64,000 bases of DNA from assembly GCA_004194705.1 (NCBI GenBank), contig SADC01000048.1:222752-286751 (forward strand), read 5' to 3'. The notes under the pieces were generated by a model. The model saw nothing but the letters and a program-made list of their open reading frames with translations. It searched no databases and was not told the DNA's origin. Source of the DNA: Ditylenchus dipsaci (taxonomy: Eukaryota > Nematoda > Chromadorea > Rhabditida > Anguinidae). The stretch's first letter is position 1. Every line of letters starts with the position of its first letter. The translations under genes and the position numbers were made by a program. Below, one piece after another: positions 1-17,125 of the stretch.

Positions 1-880
1 CCAAACATCCAAATGCCATTACTTTGGAAAAGCACAAAAGCTCCAGGGGCAAAAACATTCCCACACATTGAACTATCTATTTGTGCAGGCTTAAGTAAAA
101 AGTATCCAGCCCTTTGTTTTCATCCAGGATACAATATTGTTTCTTGAAAAAGTCCTGTTTTGTAAAAAATTAGCAGTATATAAGCAGTAAAAAATAATTG
201 GGTTGGCCAAACGAGGTGCTTCTATAAATATTTGACTGAAAATTTTGATATGCCCTTTTTGTTTTCTTTATCACTCAATTCTAAAAAAAATTCTTTTAGC
301 TCGATATATTTTACCGAATTATTTTTATTTGATTTTGAAATTTAAAAAAATTAGCCCTGAATAAAAAAAATATATTGGCTTGGTCACGAATCAAAAATTA
401 TTTTTTAATCATTTTAAAACTGGTTCCTATTTCTTATCTTACTACCATTGCTGTGAATTTCGGAATTCCGGCACCGGGCACCGCACCGGTGCCATTTACA
501 GCACTGCTTACTGCTTTGTAAAATTTTGCTTCAAAAACAAGGATTAACTGAAGTGCGCCTTTGAAAATTTTAGGATATTTTAGATTTTGGCTGTAATTTT
601 TTTTGCGCACTAGAATGTAGCCCTGAAACCATTCGGTTAATTTTGATAGGTTGTTAGAAAGCCGAAATCCAGAAATACATGCTAGTGCAAAAAAACTACA
701 GCAAAGTTTAAAGAAAAACACTAAAAAGAAAAATTCGGCAATTTACTGGTGACTTTCAGACTTTTGAGGGCGCAAGTCAATTTATTCCACAGAATTAAAA
801 GCAACCCCTTAAATTTAAAAACACACATTTGAGTCCGTCCTAACACACACTGCCCGAGGTTTTTTTACTGAGCTGTGTAA
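1..880. other. no gene recognised; A+T-rich flank
   Basis: No convincing exon or RNA gene was seen. ATTGGGTTGGCCAA near 197 looks like one end of a mariner terminus with no partner found. The upstream exons of the DM-domain gene that begins at 1879 may lie here or before the window. Confidence 0.4.
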
Positions 881-1260
881 TGGCTCATTTATAAACGTTG
901 TCGTCGTCGTTGGAAAAAGTGTTTTATAAAGGCACTTTTACGCCAACGACGACGACAACGACGACATATTTATAAAAAATCCAACGCCAACGACAACGAA
1001 AATTTTTCTTCCAAATTAAACAAAATTTGCATTTTAAGTCAGAATTTTAAGGATTAACTATATTCTCCACACGTTTTCCCTTGAAATCTCGTATGAGAAT
1101 GCGAAATTTGTCCAATTTTGAATGAAAAATTTCGTTGTCTTTGGCCTCGTCGTTGTCGTTGGCGTTGGAGTTTTTATAAATAGGTCGACGTTGTCGTCGT
1201 TGGCAAAAAAAAGGTTATATATAAAAAAATATTTCAACGACAACGTTTATAAATGAGCCA
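881..1260. mobile_element. 380-bp MITE, PIF/Harbinger-like, TAA target duplication
   Basis: Terminal inverted repeats begin TGGCTCATTTATAAACG and the element is a near-complete foldback. Its inner arms are rich in CAACGACGACG and the complement. It is flanked on both sides by TAA (878-880 and 1261-1263). A 3-bp TAA-type duplication is typical of PIF/Harbinger elements, so that assignment is an inference from the duplication. No coding sequence lies inside. Confidence 0.8.
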
Positions 1261-1878
1261 TAAAAGTTTCGTGATAACCCTGTGTTTTCCAAAAAGGTCA
1301 AAAAGCGACAAAATTTGGCACGCTTTGTTTTATACACAAAAAATTGTCAGGTCTGTGATACCAAGAAGCTTTAAAAATTATTTTTTACTATAAGGTAGGC
1401 ACAAAGGCTAGAAAAATTAAAAATTAGTCTAAGTGTCAGTATGTGTTTAAGCAATTAGTGTTTTCAGCAAAATATTTTTTCTGACCACTTTCAAAAACTG
1501 AACTGATGTGTTGCCTTAAATAGATTTGTAACTTTCCCAGCTGCAAACTATAATACTAGCAAGGCAAGCTATAACAAACATTAAAATTATTATTATTATT
1601 CTAGCTATAATAGGGGTATTAGGGCATTTAGCGTAGACCCACCTACCCACCCACAATTAACTATATCCTTGTTTTTTGCAGTAAGCTAATTTGTTTTTAT
1701 TGTCGAATATTCTTTCTTTTTACCAAAGTTCAAAAAAGGCTGGCCTTTTAGATATTTATCAGCAAAATTATCTAGCAAACACAATTATAGATAGCTCAAA
1801 AACATGTAGTTTGTTGAACCTTGTTGATCCCCTTAATGTTTCAAATTAGCATTGGACTAATTGTTTTGTTGGTTGCAG

Positions 1879-7786
<5,908 letters not shown>

Positions 7787-8024
7787 AAGCCTACTTTTAA
7801 TTGATTTTAGTGTGAAGATAGCACGATTCTTGTCTGTTTTTTTGTGGTTTTACATGTGTATTATCTTTCAAGTCAAAGATTTTTCTCCAATATTTTAATG
7901 GATTTTCACCAAAAAGAATTCTATTTATATTTGTGATGACTTGTAACGGTATTGTCGGTCTTTTATCACCAAAAATCAATTGTTTATGTGTATAGTTATT
8001 TGTAGCTAAATATATTTTTTCGTT

Positions 8025-8030
8025 AATAAA
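8025..8030 (+). terminator. poly(A) signal AATAAA of the DM gene
   Basis: This AATAAA is about 240 bases after the stop codon at 7784-7786, in an A+T-rich 3' region. It is the best cleavage signal visible and sets the 3' end of the transcript near 8045. Confidence 0.6.
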
Positions 8031-8325
8031 ATTTTATTGAGACTTTTTGATATTACGCGATTTAAAGCTGGATGTAAGCTAGGTGAAATTGAATTGGTAT
8101 GTTAATCGTTTTACTTTATCGTATTTCTTTTATCGTTGGGTATGTTCCTTTATCGTACCTTGAGTTTCAACCTGAATGAATTTAACAAGGTAAATGGCCA
8201 TCGCCCAACCCTTTGCCTAACTGGTTTTTCTTTTAATAACATGCGCAATTCAGTTCAAAAATAAAATTTTAAATTTTTGAAATGAATAAGAAGGAAGACG
8301 GTATAATCGGTGTACATACTCTTAG

Positions 8326-8681
8326 GGTATGGACTTGGCAGGCAGGACTTGGATCTTAAAAAGCAGGATTTTGAATAAAAAAATCTTTTAAAAGCAGGAC
8401 AGAAAATATTTATTCGCATTATTCGCACAACAATAAACCTCACAAATCACTTCTCACTATTAATTATTTCTATATTTTTCACTTCTTTGCGCTTCCTTGA
8501 AAAGATCCTTGTTTTGCAGAGAGTAGTCGAAAGCTTCTTCACACTTCAACGGAATTGTGTTAAAATTAAAGCTGCGAATAATTTACTGCAAAAATACCTT
8601 TTAGGAAGTACAAAAATTCCTGCTTTTTTGAAAACAAAAAGCAGGAAATTCCTGCTAAAGCAGGACATCTGGCCACCCTGT
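8326..8681. mobile_element. hAT-like MITE with GCAGGA words
   Basis: The right end read on the minus strand begins CAGGGTGGCCAGATGTCC, a classic hAT terminus. The left end near 8326 (TAGGGTATGGACTTGG) is a weaker match. The interior repeats GCAGGA/TCCTGC. No convincing 8-bp duplication was found, so the borders are approximate. Confidence 0.45.
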
Positions 8682-8689
8682 TCACAGCT

Positions 8690-9110
8690 TTGTTCAAAAA
8701 TATTAGTTTTTCTGCGGTGTTCGGATCAAGCTGGCTCTTTTTGTAATGGAAAATCTTCCTTAAGTTATTGAAGAGCTGCTCACTGGCCACGGTAGTCGAA
8801 GACGCTGTCCTCAACACGGCGGTCTTGGATTCTGGGATCGAGGAAGAGAGCCAAGCGGTAGATTTTGAAAACAATCAGTAAAACAAAGTCAATGATTTCA
8901 ATCAAAAATAACTTTTGTTTTGGAGTCCGCCAAACCTGTTCTCGATCTTCGCTTGGAGCATTTCCTTTTCAACGTAGAGCTCTGGCACCACTATTTTTGC
9001 CAATTCCTTCGCCAAATTTTTGAACACTTTCAATCTGGAGGCCGATGTGGGAGTCATCCTTGCACAAATCCAGCGACGAAGCTTCGGCTAGTTCCAGGAA
9101 AAGAATGAAA
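8690..9110 (-). pseudogene. hAT transposase C-terminal remnant
   Basis: The minus strand reads as the hAT C-terminal dimerisation region: ASEQLFNNL and then LDPNTAEKLIFLNK, corresponding to the ASERVFS...N.EKLLFL block of the family. Upstream, in other frames, are YRLALFLDPR (the FLDPR motif) and a helix with NLAKELAKIVVPELYVEKE. Several frame changes and stops separate the pieces, so this is a dead copy. It abuts the MITE at 8326-8681. Confidence 0.65.
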
Positions 9111-9795
9111 ATGACGACAAACAGAAATTCTAATACACAAAAGTAATGTGAAAGGAAATATTCTTTCCTTTTTAAGACTAAAAATTTTAACGCATTTTTG
9201 TGATTTTGGGATAATTTTGGGATTTTCGAATGAGAACCGGTGGGATTTGGGATTTTGGATTCTGAAACTTTGGGATTTGGGATTGGGATTTCTAAAATTT
9301 CTAAGACTCTAATCCCGAGAATCCCATGGGATTCCAATCCTACGCCCAAGTATTACACGTCATAGCTGTGTATAACTGCTCAATACAGGATCACCCCAGG
9401 GGTATACATTTCGTCGGTGAGTACCCGAGCCCCGGGTATGTTCATTTACTACAACTTATTATATTGAGGTTAAGTACCCCTCCGATAAAAGTAAGTAGTG
9501 AAAAAAAATTTTTTAATGTTTGGAATAAATAAGAAGAAAGACGGTATGATGCAACTGTGCCAAGAAAAAGTAAATGGATGAATATTTTTTCTGCCTTGTT
9601 TTTCGAATCGAAAGTGCCTTGTTTTTTGAGTTTTAGAGAGAAAATATAAGAAATGCCCTGATTTGGCTTTTAACACGTGAATTACCACCTGTACAACGGT
9701 TTATACATATGCAGAATTTCATGTTGATCATTTTTCAAAAAAAATATGCACGGGTGTTGGGACGGGTCAAGTGACCTGAAAAACGGTTGACCACT
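9111..9795. other. no gene; GGGATTTTGGGATT words
   Basis: 9190-9340 is a cluster of TGGGATTT/AAATCCCA words ending in a CCCATGGGATTCC palindrome. The rest is A+T-rich sequence without recognisable features. Confidence 0.4.
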
Positions 9796-10190
9796 GACCA
9801 CTAGGGTCTGCAGGCGCCTATCGGCGCCTATGCCGTTCGGAAACATTGGTAGTTCAGGCACTACTCCTGTGGTTCGAGAACATTAGTGGTTCATTTACAA
9901 TAATAGTTCGGGTAGATTTATCTTTCGAGTGCGTTAATGCTTAGGCTAGATCATCCACCTTACCTATTAACCACCTACTCTACCTAGTCTACTCTCGCCT
10001 ATCCTCGCCTATTTTCGCCTACCTCGCCTACTCTCGCCTATCCTCGCTTATCCTCGCCTACCCTTGCCTATCCTCACCTATCCTCGCCTACCGCGCCTAC
10101 CCTCGCCTATTTAGCCTACTATAACGTACACCTGACCTGGTCCCCAGGGTGTACGCTATATCAAAGTTTAACTGTAGAGATTATTTCTGA
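9796..10190. repeat. dispersed ~390-bp repeat with (TCGCCTAtcc)n, copy 1
   Basis: Collinear with 52285-52620. Both begin ACTAGGGTCTGCAGG, contain GTTCGGGTAGATT and GATCATCCACC, run through a 9-11-bp tandem TCGCCTA array, and end with CGTACACCTGACCTGG and an ACTGTAGAGAT block. The end resembles the inner side of a pogo/Tigger terminus. No coding sequence. Confidence 0.75.
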
Positions 10191-11072
10191 ACACTTAACG
10201 GTACTTATTGGAAACACAGTTAAACCGAGGGCTGAAAAAAAAGGAACAAAAGAGAGAAGATACCTGAGGCCAAAGCGAGGGAAGACAGCATCAACAGAGA
10301 AGAGAGCCAGAATTTTTAGTACTACAGCGAAGTACTAGAGCGCACCTACCCCATTAAAATGGAGGAGTTTCGATCGTTCAACCTTGACAAACTTTACGAA
10401 AGGCTTTCTTGGACGACAATACATTTCTTGAATGGCTGCCAAATTCGGGATTAATTCACTCGGTCCGAACTTGCTTATGCGGTGGGAAATTTTTGGAAGC
10501 AAGTATCTGAATATTATGTGTGCGAAAAGTGATATTGATTGATAGAATTGATGAACTATTGAATAAAATTAGTATGTGTCGCTGTTTTAAAAAAAATATG
10601 AGGTGTGACCCCAACCCAATAAGTACCGGCAAATATTTTCGAATTCCCTGTGAGATCATAGGACAAGCACACTAAGCAAGTACAGTGCGTGTCAAAATTA
10701 CAATAAAAAATCGGCTACGCAAGCTCTTGCTAAGACGATTTCCTATTGTTTGGGAGCTGACCCTCGAAAATCTGCTACTTCACTCGAGATCCTTTATAGT
10801 ATTCGTGAAGAAACGTAAAGACGCCTGAAAAAATTTTACGGCAGTTTAAAAAATATTTGGAAATCAACCCGGCAAAAGACTACATAGTCAATTTTTCAAG
10901 AGTGACCGCGTAATATTGACACACCCTGCACATTCTTTGAGCATAAAACGCCGAATATGAAAAAGAACCGAACATCGCATGCCGTATATTTGGGAAAATT
11001 CCCTACAAAGAAGTGCAGATCGGGAAAAAATTTGCCTATTAAGTAAGCATTCGCCCAATAAATTTGAATTGA
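10191..11072. other. no gene recognised
   Basis: Mixed unique-looking sequence. I saw no splice-bounded exon, tRNA or clear inverted repeat here. Confidence 0.35.
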
Positions 11073-11246
11073 CTAGGGTTGGCTGTTCGGGTACCCGTTT
11101 TCGGGTAATTGGAACCGAAAGCCGGTTTTTTTCCGGGTATCGGTTCGACTTGGGTACCCGAAAGTTTCGGCTTTCGGTTCAGTTCGGGTACCCGAAAATT
11201 TTGAGTATCGGTTCGGGTACTCGAAAGTCGGAGACCGATTTTAAAT
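11073..11246. repeat. CGGGTACCCG word cluster behind a TAGGGTTGG start
   Basis: It begins TAGGGTTGGCTGTTCGGG and continues as overlapping GGTTCGGGTACCCGAAA words, which are self-complementary. No matching CCAACCCTA right end was found, so this is a one-ended member of the hAT-like word elements. Confidence 0.55.
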
Positions 11247-11436
11247 AGTAGGATCGAACGTTCACAACGATTTGTTTGTTTGTAACAGACTGAAAATGTT
11301 TCTGCATATTTATTTTTATTTAATTTAGTGTCACACTTTCAAAAAAAATTTAAATCATTATGAAGACCTGCGACTCTAGTTTTTAATGAGACATCATTTG
11401 TTGCATCATCTTTGAAAAATATAATACAAGAATGTA

Positions 11437-11867
11437 TTAGGTTGTGTAAAAAGTTTTGACAAAAAGTACGCGGTGAAAATTCAAAAAATATTTTTCCGAA
11501 ATATGTCGTGAAACGACATTTCTAGGGGTAAAATGACACGCTGAGCACGAATCTGTGCTCAGAAATGGCTCGAAGCTCATTTCTTGTTAAAGGTATGGCA
11601 AAGTTGCCAATTCGTTGGAAGAAAGTTGTTAATTGTTGTGGGGATTACTTTGAATAAATTTGTTTTAACTTGTGTAGATGAATAAAATGTAAGAAGTTAA
11701 AATGGCTCTTTTCTCAGCTTTTCATGAGTCGCACGGCATTTCTGAGCACAGATTCGTGCTCAGCGTGTCATTTTACCCCTAGAAATGTCGTTTCAAGACA
11801 TATTTCGGAAAAATATTTTTTGAATTTTCACCGCGTACTTTTTGTCAAAACTTTTTACACAACCTAA
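11437..11867. mobile_element. 431-bp mariner-type MITE
   Basis: Inverted ends start TTAGGTTGTGTAAAAAGTTT, the form of Tc1/mariner termini, and are bordered by TA on both sides (11435-36 and 11868-69). The arms match over more than 100 bases, including a TGAGCACGAATCTGTGCTCA palindrome mirrored in each arm. The short centre is unique and non-coding. Confidence 0.85.
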
Positions 11868-11956
11868 TAAAAGTATGAAGCAAATAAAAACAGCAATTTG
11901 GTTGATACGTTTACATTAATGTATTACATTTTTCAGAAGCAATGTAACAAATGATA

Positions 11957-12302
11957 TTGGGTTGGTCCATAAATTCGCGGTTGGTTATACACAACTCGCA
12001 AGGTTTCTGCATGGGTTTCACAAGTTTTTAATAATACATGTCATTGAAAATTGATAGATGAGTTTCAAAATCACGATTTTATTTGTATAATTAGAACAAA
12101 TTTTTTTGATGGGTTTCAAAATTAAAATTCAAAACACGAAATTTTAATTTTGAAACCTATCAAAAAAGTTTGTTCTAATTATTCAAATAAATTTTCGAAA
12201 CCCATCTATCAATTTTCAATGCACGTATTATTAAAAACTTGTGAAACCCATGCAAAAACCTTGCGATGTGTATAACCAACCGCGACTTATGGACCAACTC
12301 AA
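11957..12302. mobile_element. 346-bp mariner-type MITE
   Basis: Arms start TTGGGTTGGTCCATAA and end in the complement (TTGAGTTGGTCC read inwards), flanked by TA (11955-56 and 12303-04). The element is almost entirely foldback, with GGGTTTCAAAATT blocks in both arms. Non-coding; likely moved by a mariner transposase in trans. Confidence 0.85.
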
Positions 12303-13283
12303 TATCTCAATAGAAACCATAATTTCAGGGCTACATCATGGTGTTAAAACTTTTTGAAAAAGATGAAAATTTGACGCTACTTGTATTATACAAGTAGCAT
12401 TCTTGCAGACGAAGCGACGGCTTCAGCAACAGGCTGCCGGTCACTTCTTAGACTGACGGCGCTTTCGTTCATGATCTGGAAAATATGCGGTAACCACAAG
12501 TAAGACGTAATGTCTACCGCTTACTCCAGTAAAAAAGCTTACGACGCATTCGCTTCTTACGCCATTTGGCTTGCATATTTTCAAAGACCAGAAAGCGGGG
12601 ACAGAGCGAAGAGCTTGAATTTCCAAGAACTGACTTGATAACTAAAAAATAAGACTTATTGGTAGATCTTAAATCATGAAGAAGAAGCAGGTTGAAACTA
12701 ATTAAAGGAATTCAAAGAGAGCAGTATTCAGACCATCAAAATAAAAAATAAAAGAGTAGGCGATCAGGAAATACCACCGAAATGATATTGGAAGTACTGG
12801 AGTAGGGCTCAGATGACCATTACTGATAAGAGGAACATTGATGAGAATAATTGTTGTGAAAAAATTTAACTATAATTGCAAATAATTGAGAACGAGTTGA
12901 ATCGCAAGAAAGAAAAAGCAATTTGAATCGCCATTTTTGAATCGCAGCAATTTGAATCGTGATCAAAATGCGATTCAAATTCAAATGACTGCGATTCACG
13001 TGAATCGCGGCTTTTTGACTCACGACGTTTTTGAATCGCGATTCACGTGAATCGCAGTCATTTGAATTTGAATCGCATTATGAGCAGAAACAGTTTTTTG
13101 GCCGCTGATTCAAAAAATGCTCAAAAATTCATATTGCCAACACTGCTTGTATATACCCCCCCCCAAATCAACTTTTTTTTCAAAAGTGTTTTAAAACACC
13201 CTATATCGACTCAAAATCGCCTCAGGAGTTCAAAAAAGACATTATTTTTGAGTTTGGTTAATAAAAAATTGAGTTTTGGACAC
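12303..13283. repeat. no gene; GATTCACGTGAATC word cluster at 12930-13080
   Basis: 12303-12930 holds nothing I recognise. 12930-13080 is a foldback built from GCGATTCACGTGAATCGC words, with the same left and right arms TTTGAATTTGAATCGCAT in inverted orientation. Confidence 0.55.
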
Positions 13284-13291
13284 TTTTAAAT

Positions 13292-15404
13292 GGTTCATCC
13301 TCCTTTCCGCACACTCCTTTCCGCAAACTCTTTTCCGCAAAACTCCTTTCGCAAAACTCCTTTCCGCAAACTCTTTCCGCAAAACGCCTTTCCGCAAAAC
13401 TCCTTTCCGCAAACCTCTTTTCCGCAAATTTTTATAAATAAGAGTTTTGGTCAATATTTGTTTTAAATTATTTCAATTTTCCTTTTCGTTGTTTCTCAAA
13501 ATGGTACTGGGTGAAATGGGTTCCTGTTTTTGTCTATGTTTTTGCTCTTGCGTGTGCTTTTTCTCTTATGTCAAAATTTTTTGGTATTAACTGTATTTTT
13601 ATAGATAATGGCGTCAATGAGTAAAACGAGCAAAGGAAATGTGCTAGTGATGTGTAACGGTTATGAAATGCGCAAAAGCCTATTCAAATTCTGTAAAGAC
13701 AGTTCAGAACTGGCGTTGCGTTAGAATCTGTGGTGGAAGAGCAACCTCCAAATATGGCTCAACTGAGGATCTGATGCAAAAAAAGTCGCACACGTGTCGG
13801 AGAAGTCAAAGCAATTTCCAGGCATGTTATATTCTTTATTATTTCTCATGTAACGCATTTTTTAGTTACGTCAAGGCATCGTGCAAGTGAAAGAAGATGC
13901 AGTGCGAACTATTGGAATGAGGTCTGGTCTCATCGTGGAAGCTGCCAAATCTAATCTCTCGGATGAACAGCTGATATTTTTGCTTTCTGATCTCTACCTA
14001 CAGCAGATGGTTCAGAAAATACGCAAACCAATTGGAGCATCGAGTGTTGACAAGCCAGTGGACGAAATTGCCTGGATTGATTGCTTTAAGAACACGAAGC
14101 AAGGTCATAGGTTTTTATTGCACGATTCAAGGTAGTTTTTTACATCACTTATTGTGTGTACACGTTTTTCATAACTACTCAGCCAAATGAGCCAGTGATT
14201 TTTGCGTTCCTTTCCGAAATGGGTATTGGTCTTCTTCTTCTTTTATGAGAAAGAAGCTATTATTATTTTAGGTGTATGCTTTCGATACCCTCTTCTACTC
14301 TCAATTGAAACAGAAAGGGCCAAAGAAGGTATTTCACTGGACAAATAATGTTGATCTATTCGAATTCGATCTTCTGCTTCTTCCAATTCACTCCCTGGGT
14401 CATTGGTCATTAGTGGTATGCTTTAGCGAATCGATACATGGCTTGTAACGTAATTTTTATTGTAGGTTATCAACGTTGAAGAGGGCATGATCAGCTATTA
14501 TGACTCACTGCACGAGGATGGCAATCCACATTTAGATTTGACAAGGCACGAGTTTTTTCAGATGCTACTAATCCAGGCCTATTTTTGTAGGGAGTTTCTG
14601 CAGAAATACGCGATAGAAAGATGCTTCACTGAAGTAGATTTGATGCAATGGCTTGTTTTTAGCCCAAAGTATGGTCTATTCTTTCTAGATATGTAGACTA
14701 GTTACAATTTTAGAATATTCCTGCGCAGAACAACACCTTTGATTGCGGAGTATTCGTCTGCCGATTTGCCGAAAGTGTTTGTCATCGTGAAAAGTTTAAT
14801 TTCTCTCAGGCCGAAATGGAAGAGGCTCGAAAGAACATGGTCAAAGAAATTACCGCCGGAAAATTACTAGAAATTTTCAATGTCTTTTGCCTATTGTTGC
14901 TTTATTTATGCGTGTTATTGAATGTTGATTTATTTGAACGAAATAAAGCTCACCGGAACACAGATGCAAAACCCTTTTTTCACAGTGTATGTTACATGAC
15001 TATCACACAGAAAAATATAATCAAAATATTTTAACAAGCGAATTAAAATTTATCTTACGTCACTTTTTTCACAGAAAGTTTCAAAAACTTCATTGTGAAG
15101 ATACCCGTTTAAAGGAGGGACGAAAATAAGACACACCCACCCCACCCTCAGGTTTACTCGTTCCATAAAGAAGGGTAAATTTACCGCAGGAAGAAATTTA
15201 CCGCGGGGAACTTCTAGAAGCCCCAATTACACCCAGTACCATTTTGAGAAACAACGAAAAGAAAAACTGAAATAATTTAAAACAAATATTGACCAAAACT
15301 CTTATTTGCTCTTATCTTAAAAATTTGCGGAAAGGAGTTTTGCGGAAAGGAGTTTGCGGGAAGGAGTGTGCGGAAAAGGATTTTTGCGGAAAGGAGGGTG
15401 AACC
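13292..15404. mobile_element. 2.1-kb TIR element carrying a SUMO-protease gene, 8-bp target duplication
   Basis: The ends are GGTTCATCCTCCTTTCCGC and its complement GCGGAAAGGAGGGTGAACC. A perfect direct duplication TTTTAAAT lies on both sides (13284-13291 and 15405-15412). Each terminal repeat has subterminal tandem TCCTTTCCGCAAAAC units followed by about 90 bases of close inverted identity ending at CCCAGTACCATTTTGAG (right) and its complement (left), so the inverted repeats are about 180-225 bp. The interior holds the Ulp1/C48 gene, with no transposase seen. An 8-bp duplication fits hAT, Zisupton or some Mutator-like groups; the ends do not show the hAT TAGGGTTG/CAGGG form. Superfamily unassigned. 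Confidence 0.85.
13608..15034 (+). pseudogene. Ulp1/SENP-type cysteine protease gene (C48) with FLYWCH-like N-terminus, frame-broken
   Basis: Exons can be placed at 13608-13821, 13866-14131, 14272-14415, 14466-14668 and 14714-15034. The C48 catalytic parts are all present: VYAFDTLFYSQL, GHWSLVV (His at 14401), YYDS (Asp at 14502), AQNNTFDCGVFVC (Gln at 14726, Cys at 14744), and the helix FSQAEMEEARKNM near the end. Ulp1/SENP proteases mature SUMO or remove it from targets. The N-terminal part reads NGYEMRKS and, after a one-base frame change, NWRCVRICGGRATS and KKSHTC, which resembles a FLYWCH zinc finger. The usual WLND block before VYAFDT is not found. Phases disagree at the second and fourth introns, a stop follows residue 39, and the first intron needs a GC donor. 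This may be decay or base-call errors. The gene sits wholly inside the inverted-repeat element. Confidence 0.75.
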
Positions 15405-15412
15405 TTTTAAAT

Positions 15413-16022
15413 TTCGACTTTTTACCTGTTTTATCATGTTTTAGTCACTGGAGCTGGGCAAAAATAATCTCTAAATGCATTTTTGTTCAAGAGTCTTGCT
15501 CGGAATTATGTCTAAGGTAAGTGAGTGCGCGCATCTCTAACCTACCAAGCCCCCTGCGCCCCCTTCGGGGTGCTCCCAAACACCATTTCGGGTTCTCAAA
15601 CACCATTTAACCAAGCCCACTGCGCCTCCTTCGGGGAAAAAATTATCAAGTTTCGGTAATGGCAATTCATCTAGAAACTGAGCTATGGTCAATTTAGCAA
15701 GTTTGGTACCGAAATGCGTCCCGATCGTTGATCTCTTCAGGAAAAATCTGAAAAAAATTTGAAATTTTGGACCCCACTTTTGGCGCGAATTTGAAAAAAT
15801 CTGATTTTTTGAACACGCGAATTTGAAAAAAATCTGATTTTTTGAACTTTGAAAGGCAAATTAATTTGAATTTTTTTCGAATTCTGAAAAAATAAAAAAA
15901 CAACCTAGGTAATTTACCTAGCTTCAAATGAGCTATTATACAGGTTTTTCGATCGCTCAGCATTGCTGTAGGCGTGTCAAGAGAAAAAAAAGTCAGAACG
16001 CCAAAATAACCAAAAAACGTGT
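15413..16022. other. no gene; fragment of the common hairpin repeat (15430-15640)
   Basis: 15430-15640 matches the common repeat described at 32340-32620 (TCACTGGAGCTGGGCAAAAA, GTGAGTGCGCGCATC, CCCCCTTCGGGG), followed by a direct partial repeat AACACCATTT. The remainder to 16022 is A+T-rich with two copies of GCGAATTTGAAAAAATCTG. Confidence 0.5.
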
Positions 16023-16030
16023 ATTTTTTC

Positions 16031-16129
16031 TAGGGTTGCGTAATTCTCTGGAGAAATACTTTTCTCCGGGTAATTACCCGGGTAATTACCCGGAGAATTA
16101 CCCGGGTAATTACCCATCACCCAACCCTA
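16031..16129. mobile_element. 99-bp hAT MITE made of CCCGGGTAATTACCC words, perfect 8-bp duplication
   Basis: Ends TAGGGTTGCG and CACCCAACCCTA. Exact duplication ATTTTTTC at 16023-16030 and 16130-16137. The interior is a chain of GGGTAATTACCCGG palindromes with one CTCTGGAGAAATAC spacer. This perfect duplication shows that the word-filled units are mobile. Confidence 0.85.
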
Positions 16130-17016
16130 ATTTTTTCGAAAAAATGCTTTTTTGTCCTGCAAAGTCATGCATTTAATTTGTATATGTTACAGCAATAATC
16201 TTCGCCATGAAATTATGTGCAATCTGATCACTTGATGCAAAATTAGTCATAAATTAAAATGTGATATATTGTCGCTTAAGGTTGGACAAAAATGCGAAAC
16301 TTAGGAAAATGGCCATTTTTTACCACTTTTTTCATATTCATTTGTCCTGTAGCGGCTTTTTAATCCGATAAGGTGATGGTGCAATCTTATTTTTGTTTGA
16401 ACTAGAGCATATCAGCTATTCAATGGTATATCATTTGTAAAGAAAGGACGGTACTTTTTTCTGCCCCCAAATTACTTTTTCTGCCCCAATTTTTTTTATA
16501 TTTTGTTTATTTATTTATGTTTTTATCTGAAAATGGAAATTTGTTCGAGTCATCCAACGCAAAATCAAAAAGTAGTTAAAGGTCATCTGTATCAGAATTT
16601 TGACTTCAGGTGAAAAATTTTGAGTTATAGACTATTTTATGTTTTGAAAAATGCCCCCTAATTTTTTGGGCAAATCTTTTTCTTGCCGTAAAAATACTTT
16701 TTTTTGCCGCAAAAGGTTTTGCCGCAGAAATACTTTTTGTTGCCGTAATAATACTTTTTTTCTGCCGTAAAAAACTTCTTGTTGCCGCAGAAAAACTTTT
16801 TTCTGCCGCTAAATTACTTTTTTCTGCCGCAACGCATATTTTCGACTTAGTCCTATCTCGATTATAGGCTATATCTTGGCAACTAAGCAATAATAACAGC
16901 AAAAATCCTTACAGTCAAAATTGGATTCAACGAAACCTTGAAACCTAGATGATCTAGGCTAGATCGTAAAAATTGTCTCGGAACCAGAAAAGAGCCAAAA
17001 AAATTAGATTTTTATC
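16130..17016. repeat. no gene; TGCCGCAGAAATACTTTTT tandem units at 16680-16830
   Basis: 16680-16830 carries about seven imperfect units of 20-27 bp containing TGCCGY...ACTTTTT. A related array with GCAGCAAAAAAGTATTTT lies at 23030-23150. The rest is unremarkable. Confidence 0.55.
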
Positions 17017-17125
17017 TAGGGTTGAGTGATGGGTAATTACCCGGGTAATTCTCAGGGTAATCACCCGGGTAATAACCCGGAGAAATACTAAGTATTTCTC
17101 CGTAAAGAAAAATCGGAGAAATACT
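17017..17125. repeat. one-ended hAT-like element with GGGTAATTACCC words
   Basis: Starts TAGGGTTGAGTGATGGG and continues with GTAATTACCCGGGTAATT words and GGAGAAATACT, the same vocabulary as 16031-16129. No right terminus was found. Confidence 0.6.

Noticed and set aside
13292..15404. The element as a Maverick/Polinton, which also encodes a cysteine protease
   Set aside because: Far too short, no polymerase or integrase, and the protease has canonical cellular Ulp1/SENP motifs; the 8-bp duplication also differs from the usual 5-6 bp.
16680..16830. Spaced repeats as a CRISPR-like array
   Set aside because: Units are imperfect and adjacent, without unique spacers, in a eukaryotic setting.
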